A DNA stretch of 64,000 bases, from the NCBI GenBank assembly GCA_910579305.1, contig CAJTTA010000006.1, positions 1 to 64,000 of the forward strand, given 5' to 3'. Below are positions 31,616 to 41,062 of the stretch, in pieces (the first letter of the stretch is position 1; every line of letters starts with the position of its first letter). Origin of the DNA: an uncultured Muribaculaceae bacterium (GTDB lineage Bacteria > Bacteroidota > Bacteroidia > Bacteroidales > Muribaculaceae). The notes under the pieces were generated by a model. That model worked only from the letters and a program-made list of their open reading frames with translations. It was not told the origin of the DNA and searched no databases. The translations under genes were made by a program, and so were the position numbers.

Positions 31616-31658
31616 CTATCATTAAGGTTAGGGGATCCTAAAGTGAGGCCCTGGATGA

Positions 31659-32666
31659 TCAGCCGTTATACTGCTTCATGTGGGCGATGAGGTCGAGCAC
31701 CTTGTTGGAGTAGCCGATCTCGTTGTCGTACCAAGAGATAACCTTCACGAACTTGTCGGTGAGATATACGCCGGCATTTGCGTCGAAGATTGAAGTGAGG
31801 GGGCAGCCGAGGAAGTCGGAGCTTACCACTGCGTCTTCAGTATAGCCGAGCACACCCTTGAGTTCGCCTTCAGCAGCTTCCTTCATGGCAGCGCAGATAG
31901 CTTCCTTGGTTGCGGGCTTTGCGAGGTTGACAGTGAGGTCAACAACAGAAACGTCGAGTGTGGGGACGCGCATTGAGATGCCGGTGAGCTTGCCGTTGAG
32001 CTCGGGGATCACCTTGCCCACAGCCTTGGCGGCGCCGGTGGAAGAGGGGATGATGTTGCCGGCGGCGGCACGACCTCCGCGCCAGTCCTTCATTGAGGGG
32101 CCGTCTACAGTCTTCTGAGTTGCGGTGGTGGAGTGAACGGTGGTCATGAGGCCTTCGATGATGCCGAATTTCTCGTTGAGCACCTTGGCGATGGGAGCGA
32201 GACAGTTGGTGGTGCAAGAAGCGTTGGAAACGAACTTCTGACCGGCATAGGTCTTCTCGTTAACACCGCACACGAACATGGGGGTAGCGTCCTTTGAGGG
32301 AGCGCTCATCACTACATATTTAGCGCCGGCTTCGATGTGGGCCTGAGCCTTCTCCTCGGTGAGGAAGAGACCAGTGCTCTCCACTACGTATTCGACACCT
32401 ACGGCGCCCCATGCGATTTCTGCGGGGTTCTTGCAGGCGGTCACACGGATTTCCTTGCCGTTGACGATGAGGAGGCTCTTTTCGAGATCATAGTCTACAG
32501 TGCCTTCGAAACGACCGTGCATGGTGTCATACTTGAGCATGTAAGCCATGTAGTCTACAGGGAGAAGGTCGTTGATTGCTACTACCTCAATGTCATCACG
32601 CTTAGTGGACGCACGGAATACGAAACGACCGATACGGCCAAAACCGTTAATACCTACTTTTGTCAT
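31659..32666 (-). CDS. gapA: Glyceraldehyde-3-phosphate dehydrogenase
   Basis: Glycolytic NAD-dependent oxidation and phosphorylation of glyceraldehyde 3-phosphate. 335 residues, with the Rossmann start VGINGFGRIGRFVFRAS, catalytic Cys in FVSNASCTTNCLAPIAKVL, and AAAGNIIPSSTGAAKAVGKVIPELNGKLTGISMRVPT. Codon use looks like that of a highly expressed gene. Single-gene transcript with its own leader and terminator. Confidence 0.98.
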   Translation of the reverse strand: MTKVGINGFGRIGRFVFRASTKRDDIEVVAINDLLPVDYMAYMLKYDTMHGRFEGTVDYDLEKSLLIVNGKEIRVTACKNPAEIAWGAVGVEYVVESTGLFLTEEKAQAHIEAGAKYVVMSAPSKDATPMFVCGVNEKTYAGQKFVSNASCTTNCLAPIAKVLNEKFGIIEGLMTTVHSTTATQKTVDGPSMKDWRGGRAAAGNIIPSSTGAAKAVGKVIPELNGKLTGISMRVPTLDVSVVDLTVNLAKPATKEAICAAMKEAAEGELKGVLGYTEDAVVSSDFLGCPLTSIFDANAGVYLTDKFVKVISWYDNEIGYSNKVLDLIAHMKQYNG

Positions 32667-32735
32667 CTTAATTATTTAATTATCGTTGGGTTATGATAGA
32701 TTATTACCTTATTTTAATCTTTATTACAACTTATC

Positions 32736-32802
32736 GGGGGCTGCAACGTTTCTTCTATACAGACCCTCGGGAAGCCCCCCACGGAGATTTTCTGCAAAAT
32801 TA
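32736..32802 (-). promoter_or_regulatory. gapA promoter and leader hairpin
   Basis: The minus strand reads TAATTTTG at 32802-32795 (-7 box), giving a leader of about 120 nt. The first part of the leader can fold: AGCCCCC (plus strand 32773-32779) with GGGGGCT (32736-32742) around a 30-nt loop. The remaining leader is A/T-rich. The plus-strand side of 32803-32955 must hold the mscL promoter, which I could not place with confidence. Confidence 0.5.
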
Positions 32803-32955
32803 GCACATTTTTTTGTAACCTGCATAATTTCGTGAGGTTTTTTTGAGGGGCGTCGCTACGGCGCTCTATTTTTCAACGCCTGGCAAAGAAGTTTGTTGAG
32901 GGCCGCGGCAAGTTTTTACATGTTATACACTCATTTTTAACTTTTTTTCTTCATT

Positions 32956-33390
32956 ATGGGAAAATTATTACAGGATTTCAAGGACTTTGCCATGCGCGGC
33001 AATGTGGTGGACATGGCGGTAGGTGTGATCGTGGGCGGCGCCTTCGGCAAGATAGTAAGCTCGCTGGTGGATGACATAATCATGCCGGTGGTGGGCATGG
33101 CCACGGGCGGGATGGATTTCAAGGATCTCAAGGCGGTCATAAAGGAGCCGGTGCTCGATGCCGCCGGCGCTGTGGCGCAGGAGGCCGTGACTGTGAATTA
33201 CGGCATGTTCATTCAATATATCGTAGACTTTCTCATCGTGGCCTTCTGTATCTTCATGGCCATCCGATTCATGCAGAAGTTCCGCAAGAGGGAGGAGGAA
33301 GCCGCCGCGGCTCCGGCCGAGCCTTCGAAGGAGGAGGTGCTGCTCACTGAGATTCGCGATCTGCTAAGGGAGCGGAACGAAAAGAAGTGA
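32956..33390 (+). CDS. mscL: Large-conductance mechanosensitive channel
   Basis: Homopentameric inner-membrane emergency valve that opens on osmotic downshock. 144 residues: the N-terminal amphipathic LLQDFKDFAMRGNVVDMAVGVIVGGAFGKIVSSLVDDIIMPVVGM (first pore helix), the second helix FIQYIVDFLIVAFCIFMAIRFM, and a C-terminal charged bundle ending TEIRDLLRERN. All match MscL. Confidence 0.98.
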   Translation: MGKLLQDFKDFAMRGNVVDMAVGVIVGGAFGKIVSSLVDDIIMPVVGMATGGMDFKDLKAVIKEPVLDAAGAVAQEAVTVNYGMFIQYIVDFLIVAFCIFMAIRFMQKFRKREEEAAAAPAEPSKEEVLLTEIRDLLRERNEKK

Positions 33391-33411
33391 GACGCTCCTT
33401 GAGTTGTGAGT

Positions 33412-33455
33412 AAAAAAGCCCCCGTCCCGGCATGTTAACAGTCCGGAGCGGGGGC
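33412..33455 (-). terminator. Terminator of the large adhesin-like gene
   Basis: GCCCCCG (33418-33424) pairs with CGGGGGC (33449-33455), with an inner CCGG/CCGG pair. Six A on the plus strand (33412-33417) give the minus-strand T run. It is 83 nt past the stop at 33538. Confidence 0.85.
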
Positions 33456-33537
33456 GCAGTCTTCAGGATCTATCTATATAACTTATCATAACTTAATAAC
33501 TTATCCTGAAGTGAGCTATCTTGATATTCTACCTTTG

Positions 33538-36500
33538 TTATCTCACGATCACTTTGAAGGTGTGTGCTCCGGCCTGCACGATGTATATGCCGGGCTGCAC
33601 TCTGAAGGTTGCAGCGGGGAGACCCGAGGCCTGTGCTGCCGTGCGGCCGTCGGGGCTGGTCACGCTTATGGCGCATCCGCCGGCTCCGCTCACTGTGATG
33701 AGGCCGGCTCCTGCCGCCACATGGGGGCGACTTGCCTGAAGGGCGTCCACGCTTACGGAGGAAGAGATGAAGGCGGCGCGGGATTCACCCAGAGTGTAGA
33801 GGGCGGTCACGGCGTAGTCGTGAGAGGCGTTGTCGGGAACGGGAAGATTGCAGGTGGTCTCGCTCAGAGGGGTGTCGTTGAGTCTCTCGCCGTCGCGGTA
33901 GATGTTGTAGCCGGTAAGCTCAAGGGCCTCCGGGGCCACTGACCGGATGAAGCTCACGTCGTCTATGAGGAGCATGAATCCATAGGGGCTCGTGCAGCGT
34001 ATGGCGAAGTATCGCGTGCCTTCGGGAAGCTCGTAGTCATAGCGCTTCCATGATGCGGGAGCTTCTTCCATTGCGTCGATCTTCGTGAAGTCGTCACGGT
34101 CGGAACCTGTGGAGGATACAAGCACTTCAAACTGGTCGCGGGCTTCGGAGGTGAGGCTGCGTGCCCAGAATGACAAAGTCTGCTCGTTGCCGTCAAGCTC
34201 GGGGAAGATGGCCCAGTCATCGCAGTTAATGGGGGTGTAGGATTCTTCGGAGGAGTATACATACATCTGGCCGAGGTATTTACTGCCTGAATGTGCATAG
34301 AATTGCGCGGGATCGAAGCCTTCGGTATCCACAATGAACCATGACTGCTGCGAGCGGGTGGGGATTCCCGGCAGTGACATGTCGGCGAAACCGCCAATGT
34401 AACCCTTGTCGCCGTCAATGAAGCGCCAGTCGCCTATGCCATCGGTAGCCCATGACTCGTGGGACTCAAAGTCTTCAAACACGAATTCGGAGGCAGGCAC
34501 AGAGAGGTCGGGGGCAGTCCATGCGAGCGCCACGCTGCCGGCCGAGCTTTCGGCTGAGAGGGAGGTCACGGAGGGCAGGCCGGAAAGTGCTATATCGGCC
34601 ATTGCCATGCCTGAAGTATTGTTCTGCAGGTCGATGTCGGGAGCGTAGTCTATCACGGCGTGATACGTGAGCGCCTGTTCGCATGTGGGGGGCACCTCTA
34701 CGTCGAAGAGGATCGAGGTGAGTTCGCTCGACGCTATGGGAGCGCCGGTCTTCTCCTGCACTTTCTCTCCGTTGCAGAAGAGAGAGACCGTATAGTCTGA
34801 GGCGGTTTCATAGCCATTGTTCTCCACCATCAGCTTAACGTTGAAGCGTGAGCCGGGACGCAGCTTGTGGTCGGGCGCGCTGAGGGAGCGTGCCGAGAGA
34901 TCGTGCGACTCTATGCTGCCTATGGTGATGTTGTCGAGAAGGGTGTAGGTCATATTATGGCCTATGCCTGTGAAGCGCACCATGATCTTTTTGCCGGCGT
35001 ATTCATGCAGGGGCACGTTGACGCGATACCAGCCCTCTTCATCACCGAGCTGCGACATCACCACGCGGCGCATTTCCTTGAATTCGCCACCGGGAGTGCG
35101 CACTTCCACCACCAGCTCGTTCTCATGCGGATAGCCAGCCATGCGGGCTATGTTGTAGGTATGGAAAGATAGACAGGGGTTGGGAATATCATTGAGGTTG
35201 ATCTTGCCGGTTATGATCTCGGCCGAGGCTCCGGCGTCGGACATCATCATGAGATAGCCGTTGTCGGCATCCTGAGAGGGGACATCGGGGCTCTCGCCCA
35301 TAATGTACCATTCGGCCTCTCCCTCCACGGTGCGTGTGAGCATGGGATAGTGGATGGTGGTATTGGAGAAAGACTCGCTGAAGGGGGCGTCGTAGGCCGG
35401 GCCGGCTATGATTACGTCGGAGAATACTTCGGCCGACTGTCCGGCATCGGTAATGGCTCTGAGGGCCGCTAACACCATTGTCTGCTCGCGCATGGAGGCT
35501 TCGAATTCTATGCCGGATTCCGCATCTTCTGATATGAGGGTGCGTTCGCCTGTCTTGTCGAGCATGTGCACATCGTAGTACACCATCTCGGGATTGACAT
35601 AGTTGCCGTGGCCGTCGCCGGTCACAGGAGACCAAGTGAGCGACACGATGCCGTCTTCCAGTGTCTCTGCAAGCACTACATCGGCCGGAGGTGCCGGCAC
35701 ACGAGGCCCTACGAAGACTGTAGACTCCACCGCCTCTCCCTCGCCTATGGCGTTATAGGGGCAGATGGTGTATGTTCTCTCGCCTGTGGGCACAAGGGTG
35801 TCGAGAAACGAGAGCTTCGCGCCTGCTTCCGGGGAGAGGAATGTCTTGACCGATTCGCCGTCTCTGAACACCTCTATCTTTGAGAGGGCTCCGTCGAGCG
35901 GATCTCCATATATGTCGAGGCTCGGCGTGGTGAAGTTTATCTGCACTTCGGAACCGCACATGTCATCGGGCTCCACGGTAAGATCTGTGACACGCCCCGG
36001 CCTTGTGGCCTCCTTGCCGGACTGAAGCTGGAGATTGTCGACGTTGACAAAGAATGTGGCATTGTCGGCTATGGCATGGATGCCTATATAAACAGGGCCA
36101 TCCTCCCTGGGCACTATGATACCTTTCATGGTCACGGGGTCATTGAAGGAGAGGCGCTCGCAGACAAGGTTGGTCATGGCCTCGATGGTGTTTTCTGTTC
36201 CCCAGCATATCTCTATTGATTCAAGATCGGTGCTCATGATCATGGAGCCCATCACATTCATGCCGGTGAAGGCGTCGAGGCTGAATTCATAGGCTTTGCC
36301 TTTCTGGAGCATCACCGGGGGCGTTATGAGCCAGTCATCGTAGGCATAGACTGATCCTGATATTGTGGCAAATTCCCCGCCCATGCCATCCATGTCCCAG
36401 GTAAATGAATCTTTGTTGGCATCAATTACGGTGAATCCGTCCAGCCCTCCTGAGGAGAAATCGTAGCTCCATGGCACTGCCTGGGGGGCGGATTGCATCG

Positions 36501-36678
36501 GCGCCTGCATGACCGGACTCACAGCTTCGGAAGAGAGCTTCAGCGCCTTGGGTGCTTTCATTACCGGCAGGTAAGGCCGAGTGGCGTGACGGTGGGCCGC
36601 AGAGGCTCCCGATACTGGCAATATGCCCGATATGGCCATAAGCATAGAAAGAGCGGAGATCGAATAGATTTTTTTCAT
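33538..36678 (-). CDS. Large secreted adhesin-like protein, cleaved-adhesin/FnIII domains, T9SS-type tail
   Basis: About 1046 residues from MKKIYSIS (36678); an in-frame ATG three codons upstream is also possible. Signal peptide (about 1-27). Three jelly-roll modules of the cleaved-adhesin/choice-of-anchor-J type occur, each with a WSYDF- or FEDFES-like start and an aromatic-rich WLITPP/WAIFPEL strand. Between them lie fibronectin III-like modules (VSLTWSPVTGDG, GSVALAWTAPDLS). The end (LITVSGAGGCAISVTSPDGRTAAQASGL... GIYIVQAGAHTFKVIVR) is a type IX sorting domain whose last residues match those of the GH13 protein. No protease motif seen. Probably anchored at or released from the cell surface; binding target unknown. 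Confidence 0.85.
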   Translation of the reverse strand: MKKIYSISALSMLMAISGILPVSGASAAHRHATRPYLPVMKAPKALKLSSEAVSPVMQAPMQSAPQAVPWSYDFSSGGLDGFTVIDANKDSFTWDMDGMGGEFATISGSVYAYDDWLITPPVMLQKGKAYEFSLDAFTGMNVMGSMIMSTDLESIEICWGTENTIEAMTNLVCERLSFNDPVTMKGIIVPREDGPVYIGIHAIADNATFFVNVDNLQLQSGKEATRPGRVTDLTVEPDDMCGSEVQINFTTPSLDIYGDPLDGALSKIEVFRDGESVKTFLSPEAGAKLSFLDTLVPTGERTYTICPYNAIGEGEAVESTVFVGPRVPAPPADVVLAETLEDGIVSLTWSPVTGDGHGNYVNPEMVYYDVHMLDKTGERTLISEDAESGIEFEASMREQTMVLAALRAITDAGQSAEVFSDVIIAGPAYDAPFSESFSNTTIHYPMLTRTVEGEAEWYIMGESPDVPSQDADNGYLMMMSDAGASAEIITGKINLNDIPNPCLSFHTYNIARMAGYPHENELVVEVRTPGGEFKEMRRVVMSQLGDEEGWYRVNVPLHEYAGKKIMVRFTGIGHNMTYTLLDNITIGSIESHDLSARSLSAPDHKLRPGSRFNVKLMVENNGYETASDYTVSLFCNGEKVQEKTGAPIASSELTSILFDVEVPPTCEQALTYHAVIDYAPDIDLQNNTSGMAMADIALSGLPSVTSLSAESSAGSVALAWTAPDLSVPASEFVFEDFESHESWATDGIGDWRFIDGDKGYIGGFADMSLPGIPTRSQQSWFIVDTEGFDPAQFYAHSGSKYLGQMYVYSSEESYTPINCDDWAIFPELDGNEQTLSFWARSLTSEARDQFEVLVSSTGSDRDDFTKIDAMEEAPASWKRYDYELPEGTRYFAIRCTSPYGFMLLIDDVSFIRSVAPEALELTGYNIYRDGERLNDTPLSETTCNLPVPDNASHDYAVTALYTLGESRAAFISSSVSVDALQASRPHVAAGAGLITVSGAGGCAISVTSPDGRTAAQASGLPAATFRVQPGIYIVQAGAHTFKVIVR

Positions 36679-36787
36679 GTGGCTCATAATTTGGTTAATA
36701 ATAGTGTAGAAAAGTTAGATCTAAACCGAGGCTGCATCACGTGCGTTAATTTCGGGTTGTCGACAAATCAAGAAGTCTACTTCTTCA

Positions 36788-36819
36788 CAAATGTAGTCTT
36801 AATTTTTCTAATTTGCAAA
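36788..36819 (-). promoter_or_regulatory. Promoter of the adhesin-like gene
   Basis: On the minus strand TTTG (36819-36816), 20 bp, TACATTTG (36795-36788). The leader is about 100 nt. Confidence 0.75.
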
Positions 36820-36890
36820 TCTTTGAAATATTTTTCATATATAAAATCTCAAATTTCCTACCCTGTGCCACATAAACATACCATAAATAT

Positions 36891-36936
36891 AAAAATTCAG
36901 GCGTCACAATAACTTGTCAAATTATTGCAACGCCTG
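36891..36936 (-). terminator. Terminator of the rnr-GT2 operon
   Basis: CAGGCGT (36898-36904) pairs with ACGCCTG (36930-36936); after a 2-nt mismatch CAATAA/TTATTG continues the stem. On the minus strand AATTTTTAT follows. It lies 165 nt beyond the GT2 stop. Confidence 0.65.
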
Positions 36937-37008
36937 CTAATTGATATGACACTTAGCCATTTAGCACCTTACGTCATAATACAGTGGAACTACACAAAAT
37001 ATACTGAA

Positions 37009-37026
37009 AAATATTTTAAAATATTT
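37009..37026. other. AT-only palindrome in a gene-free stretch
   Basis: AAATATTTTAAAATATTT is a perfect 18-bp palindrome in the very AT-rich gene-free stretch 36940-37100, which contrasts with the GC-rich surroundings. No gene is supported here. It could simply reflect base composition, or be a protein-binding or melting site. Confidence 0.35.
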
Positions 37027-37100
37027 CTCGCGATATGACATTTTTTGTCTTTCAGACCTATCTTTTTTAATACGCCACACCATGTTTCCCCACATCTGAA

Positions 37101-37946
37101 TCAGCCGCGTGCGGGGGAGAGAGGGGCGTCGAGCGGGATGGTGGACTGCAACAGCCGGCGGTTCATGTCGCGGCGGGAGGGGTCGGAAATCCACCCGTAT
37201 TTGGCGAAATAACGCGCCATGTTGAGCAGATGGATGCGGAGCATGCGCATGGAGCGGCGGGAGGCGGCGGCATGCACGTGGGTCACGGTGACGTGAGGCC
37301 AGTAGAGCGTGCGGTGGCTGCGGTGCATGCGGCGCGTGATGTCGATGTCTTCGGGATACATGAAGAAGCGCTCGTCGAAGATGCCTGTGAGGCGCAGAGC
37401 ACTTGTGCTCATGAGCAGGAAGGAGCCGCAGAGGTAGGGACAGTCGAAGGGTTCGCTGTGGCTGCGCCGGGCAAGCAGGTAGCGCTCCATGCGCCGCCGG
37501 GTGAGCGATGGGGGGAGGAAGCGCTTGGCAAAGAGGTCGAGGGGTGTGGGCAGCATGCGTGCCGAGAGCTGAAGGGCACCGTCGGGGTAGATGATGCGGG
37601 GCTGCATCATGCCGGTGTCGGGATGATCCTTCATGTAGCGGAGCATGGGGGTGAGCACGCTGCCCTCCCAGCAGACGTCGGCATTGAGCACGAGGTGGAA
37701 TGCCGCCCCCCGGCGCAGGGCGCGGCGCAGGGCTTCGTTGTGGCCGGCGCCGTAGCCGCGGTTGGGCACACGCAGGTACTCAGCCCGCGGCCCGAAACCG
37801 AGACAGAGCCGACGCAGAGAGTCGTCGGGACTGTTGTCTACAAGATATATGTGCTCCACAGCCTCCTCTCCGAGCAGACATCGCATTGCGGCAATGAGCT
37901 GCCCGGGGGGAGTGCGGTGGAGCACTATGGAGGCGGTGAGACTCAT
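37101..37946 (-). CDS. Family 2 glycosyltransferase (rhamnosyltransferase-like)
   Basis: 281 residues of GT-A fold: ASIVLHRTPPGQL, HIYLVDNSPDD, NRGYGAGHNEALRRA, the metal-binding region LVLNADVCWE (DxD-like, here NAD), and PYLCGSFLLMSTSAL, FDERFFMYPEDIDITRRM. This is the WbbL-like branch that adds sugars to surface polysaccharide. It overlaps the RNase R stop by 4 nt. The C-terminus is strongly basic (about residue 230 on). Acceptor unknown. Confidence 0.87.
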   Translation of the reverse strand: MSLTASIVLHRTPPGQLIAAMRCLLGEEAVEHIYLVDNSPDDSLRRLCLGFGPRAEYLRVPNRGYGAGHNEALRRALRRGAAFHLVLNADVCWEGSVLTPMLRYMKDHPDTGMMQPRIIYPDGALQLSARMLPTPLDLFAKRFLPPSLTRRRMERYLLARRSHSEPFDCPYLCGSFLLMSTSALRLTGIFDERFFMYPEDIDITRRMHRSHRTLYWPHVTVTHVHAAASRRSMRMLRIHLLNMARYFAKYGWISDPSRRDMNRRLLQSTIPLDAPLSPARG

Positions 37947-40231
37947 GAACGACGCTGGCCTTTGTTGCGGCGTCTGCTTCCCGATGAGGAATGCGAGCGC
38001 TTTCCTTTCTTGCCCTGATGGCGGGGGTTGGGACGGGAAGCTGAGTCTTTCCCTGTGCGGGCCTTGAGCGGCTGGCCGTCATCGCTCACGAGGGCGAAGT
38101 CGAGCTGCTTCTTGTCGAGGTCGGCGCGTGCCACCTGCACGTGCACTTTGTCGCCCAGGGTATACTTGGTGTGCGTGCGGCGCCCTTTAAGGCAATAGTT
38201 CTTCTCATCGTAGTCATAGAAGTCGTCGGCCAGATCGCGCACCGGCACGAGACCTTCGCACAGGTTCTCATCCAACTCCACGTATAGCCCCCACTCGGTC
38301 ACACCGCTTATTGTGCCTGTGAAGATCTCGCCGAGACGCCCCTGCATGTATTCCACCTGCTTGTACTTGATCGAAGCGCGCTCGGCATTGGCTGCGAGCT
38401 GCTCCATCTCGGAAGAGTGGCGGCACTGATCCTCAAGCCGGGCCTTGTCGGCGGAGCGGCCCTTGGCGAGGTAGCGCTCCAGGAGGCGGTGCACCATCAT
38501 GTCGGGATAGCGGCGTATGGGGGAGGTGAAGTGCGTATAGTGAGGGAAGCCCAGCCCGTAGTGGCCTATGTTGTCGGTGGTGTATATGGCCTTGGCCATG
38601 GAGCGAATTGCCAGGATGGCCAGGAGGTTTTCGGCTCCCGTGCCTTTGATGTCCTTGAGCAGACGGTTGATGCTGCGGTTCACTTCACGCGGAGATCCGT
38701 CGGTCTTCACCTTATGGCCGAACTGGCGGGCTATGAGCGCGAGATTGGCAAGCTTCTCGGGGTCGGGCGCGTCGTGCACGCGATAGACAAACGTCTTGGG
38801 CTTGCTACGGCTCCCCTTCCCGGCCTTGCCTACGTATTCGGCCACGGTCTTATTGGCCAGGAGCATGAATTCCTCCACGAGCTTGTTGGAGTCCTTGGAT
38901 TCCTTGAAGAATACTTCAAGGGGCTTGCCGCTCTCATCGATGTTGAAGCGCACCTCCGCACGGTTGAATTCTATGGCTCCCTGCTCGAAGCGGCGGGCAC
39001 GCAGCTTCTTGGCAAGGGAGTCGAGCAGGAGCACTTCCTCGGAGTAGTCGCCGCTGCCGGTCTCGATTATCTCCTGTGCCTCTTCGTAGGTGAAGCGCCG
39101 GTCGGAGCAGATCACGGTGCGCCCTATGCGGGATGCTATCACCTCGGCGTTTTCATCAAGCTCAAAGATGGCCGAGAATGTGAGTTTCTCCTCATGGGGG
39201 CGCAGGGAGCATATGCCGTTGCTGAGATGCTCGGGGAGCATGGGCACGGTGCGGTCTACAAGATAGACGCTTGTGGCCCGGCTCTGGGCCTCCTTGTCGA
39301 GGATTGAGCCGGGGGCCACGTAGTGGGTGACGTCGGCTATGTGCACGCCCACCTCGTAGTGGCCGTTGGCCAGGCGGCGCACCGACAGCGCGTCGTCGAA
39401 ATCCTTGGCGTCGCGGGGGTCGATGGTGAATGTGGTGACCCCTCTGAAGTCTTCGCGGCTCGCTATCTCCTCGGGGGTTATGCCGGCTTCTATCTTGCGG
39501 GCGGCCTTGTCCACGTTTTCGGGATAGCGGTAAGGGAGTCCGAACTCGGCGAGTATGGCATGCATCTCGGCCGTGTTCTCCCCCTTTCGGCCGAGTATGT
39601 CGACCACTTCGCCCCTGGGATTCATCTCCTCATCGCGCCACTGCGTGATGCGCACTATGGCCTTGTCGCCGTCCTTACCCCCTTTGAGCTTTCCGCGGGG
39701 AATGACTATATCGGCGGCGAGATACTTGGAGTCGGTGATGAGGGCGGAGTAATTACCCTCGGTCTTGATGGTGCCGATGAAAATCTGATCCTTCGCCTCG
39801 ATGATTTCTATGACACGAGCCTCGGGATCCTGACCCTTGCGAGCGGCCGAGACCACCACGCGCACCGTGTCGCCATTAAGGGCATGCATGGAGTTGCGCT
39901 CGGCCACCATGATGGGTTCATCGTCGAGTATTACGGCATTCTTGCCGTTGGAACGGCGCACGAAGGTGCCCACGTTCTCTGTGCCGCGGTTGGAATTGGC
40001 CTTGTATCTTCCGAGGCTCACTTCGGTTATCGCCTCGGCAGCAGCCAGCTCATCGAGCACGTTGAGAAGATCCATGCGCTGTGAGGAGGCAGTGGCGTCG
40101 ATGGCAAATGCTATCTGCTTGTAGTTGAATGCCTGCTTTGATTCTTTCTGCAGGAATGACATTATTCGTTCGGCCAGCTCCGCTTTGCTTATGCGTCGGG
40201 CCCGGGGCCGTGATGATGTATCTTTGTTCAT
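37943..40231 (-). CDS. rnr: Ribonuclease R
   Basis: Processive 3'-5' exoribonuclease able to pass RNA structure. 762 residues: N-terminal helix-turn-helix (about 15-75), cold-shock OB domains (about 80-240), RNB catalytic domain with metal-binding Asp in TIDPRDAKDFDDALSV, and a C-terminal S1 domain (GEIFTGTISGVTEWGLYVEL). A basic Ser/Arg/Lys tail ends it (GKKGKRSHSSSGSRRRNKGQRRS region). Co-transcribed with the GT2 gene. Confidence 0.96.
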   Translation of the reverse strand: MNKDTSSRPRARRISKAELAERIMSFLQKESKQAFNYKQIAFAIDATASSQRMDLLNVLDELAAAEAITEVSLGRYKANSNRGTENVGTFVRRSNGKNAVILDDEPIMVAERNSMHALNGDTVRVVVSAARKGQDPEARVIEIIEAKDQIFIGTIKTEGNYSALITDSKYLAADIVIPRGKLKGGKDGDKAIVRITQWRDEEMNPRGEVVDILGRKGENTAEMHAILAEFGLPYRYPENVDKAARKIEAGITPEEIASREDFRGVTTFTIDPRDAKDFDDALSVRRLANGHYEVGVHIADVTHYVAPGSILDKEAQSRATSVYLVDRTVPMLPEHLSNGICSLRPHEEKLTFSAIFELDENAEVIASRIGRTVICSDRRFTYEEAQEIIETGSGDYSEEVLLLDSLAKKLRARRFEQGAIEFNRAEVRFNIDESGKPLEVFFKESKDSNKLVEEFMLLANKTVAEYVGKAGKGSRSKPKTFVYRVHDAPDPEKLANLALIARQFGHKVKTDGSPREVNRSINRLLKDIKGTGAENLLAILAIRSMAKAIYTTDNIGHYGLGFPHYTHFTSPIRRYPDMMVHRLLERYLAKGRSADKARLEDQCRHSSEMEQLAANAERASIKYKQVEYMQGRLGEIFTGTISGVTEWGLYVELDENLCEGLVPVRDLADDFYDYDEKNYCLKGRRTHTKYTLGDKVHVQVARADLDKKQLDFALVSDDGQPLKARTGKDSASRPNPRHQGKKGKRSHSSSGSRRRNKGQRRS

Positions 40232-40261
40232 ATGTATTATGCAGTGTTGATATATTTATAT

Positions 40262-40290
40262 AACGCTGAAAATCAGCGTTTTTATCTTTT
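40262..40290. terminator. Hairpin between recO and rnr
   Basis: AACGCTGA (40262-40269) pairs with TCAGCGTT (40273-40280), followed by TTTATCTTTT on the plus strand. For the minus-strand recO (stop at 40337) it is followed by an A/T-rich stretch. It probably ends the uvrC-recO transcript. The T tract is better on the plus strand, where no gene precedes it. Confidence 0.5.
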
Positions 40291-40336
40291 GGAATATTAA
40301 AATTTAACTACACTCTTGATTTTCAGTAAATTAGCT

Positions 40337-41062
40337 TTATTCAAATAACTGCGCAAGCACTTCGGGAGATTTCATTGCTCCGAGCGGGGGCAGATGCAGG
40401 GAGTAGTAGCTGAGGATCCCCTGCAGGATCGAGGCGCGCAGATGGCGGTTGAGGCGAAGGCGGTGCATGGAAGAGAATGTGAGGCGGGAGAGTATGAGCG
40501 GAAGACGGGCCTCTGCGCCGGTGAGTATATCGGTATGCGCGGGATGAATGGAGACGTAGGCTCCGGCCCTCATGTCGAAGATGCGGCCGGGGGCGAAGCC
40601 GCTCACGTCGGGGGCTATGCCGAGCAGGGAGGCAAGGGAAGAGAGGAAGATGAGGTGGAAATTGGCCGGAGAGCCCGACATGCCGTCGAGCAGCCTCAGG
40701 GCGCCGTCGATATAGCTGAAGAGAGGGGGATCGGGCGGGGTGTCGCGCAGCAGCCGGCTGAGAAATTCGGCCAGGAACATGCATAGGGCGCTCTTGGCAG
40801 GATTGAAGTAGAGGGTGGAATAAGGGTGGCGCAGGACAAGCGGAGAGGGACGCTGTATCTCGCCGGAGGGATTGACTCTGCATGTGAATTCCACAAGGGC
40901 CAGGGGCATGCGCGAGGCGGCCTTGGAACGGGCCCGCGGTGAGTTGCCGGCAGGTACGATGAGGGTCATGCAGGAACGCGATGGGGTATAGACGGTGAGC
41001 ACCGATGCCTTGTCGGAGTGGCGCACACAGGTGAGCACTATGGCCTGAAAGGATTCTGTCAT
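40337..41062 (-). CDS. recO: DNA repair protein RecO
   Basis: Loads RecA onto SSB-coated single strands with RecR. 241 residues: N-terminal OB fold (AIVLTCVRHSDKASVLTVYTPSRSCMTLIVPAG), helical C-terminal part (LFSYIDGALRLLDG, FHLIFLSSLASLLGIAPD). The zinc-binding Cys pairs of some RecO proteins are absent, as is usual in this phylum. Overlaps the uvrC stop by 4 nt. Confidence 0.9.
   Translation of the reverse strand: MTESFQAIVLTCVRHSDKASVLTVYTPSRSCMTLIVPAGNSPRARSKAASRMPLALVEFTCRVNPSGEIQRPSPLVLRHPYSTLYFNPAKSALCMFLAEFLSRLLRDTPPDPPLFSYIDGALRLLDGMSGSPANFHLIFLSSLASLLGIAPDVSGFAPGRIFDMRAGAYVSIHPAHTDILTGAEARLPLILSRLTFSSMHRLRLNRHLRASILQGILSYYSLHLPPLGAMKSPEVLAQLFE

Noticed and set aside
31507..31641. 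44-codon plus-strand ORF downstream of a TAAATTTG box near 31477
   Set aside because: It runs through the gapA terminator hairpin, has no recognisable sequence and no terminator of its own; the -7-like box has no clear -33 partner.
37009..37026. AT palindrome as a specific operator
   Set aside because: The surrounding stretch is very AT-rich, so such a palindrome is not unexpected; recorded only as a low-confidence feature.
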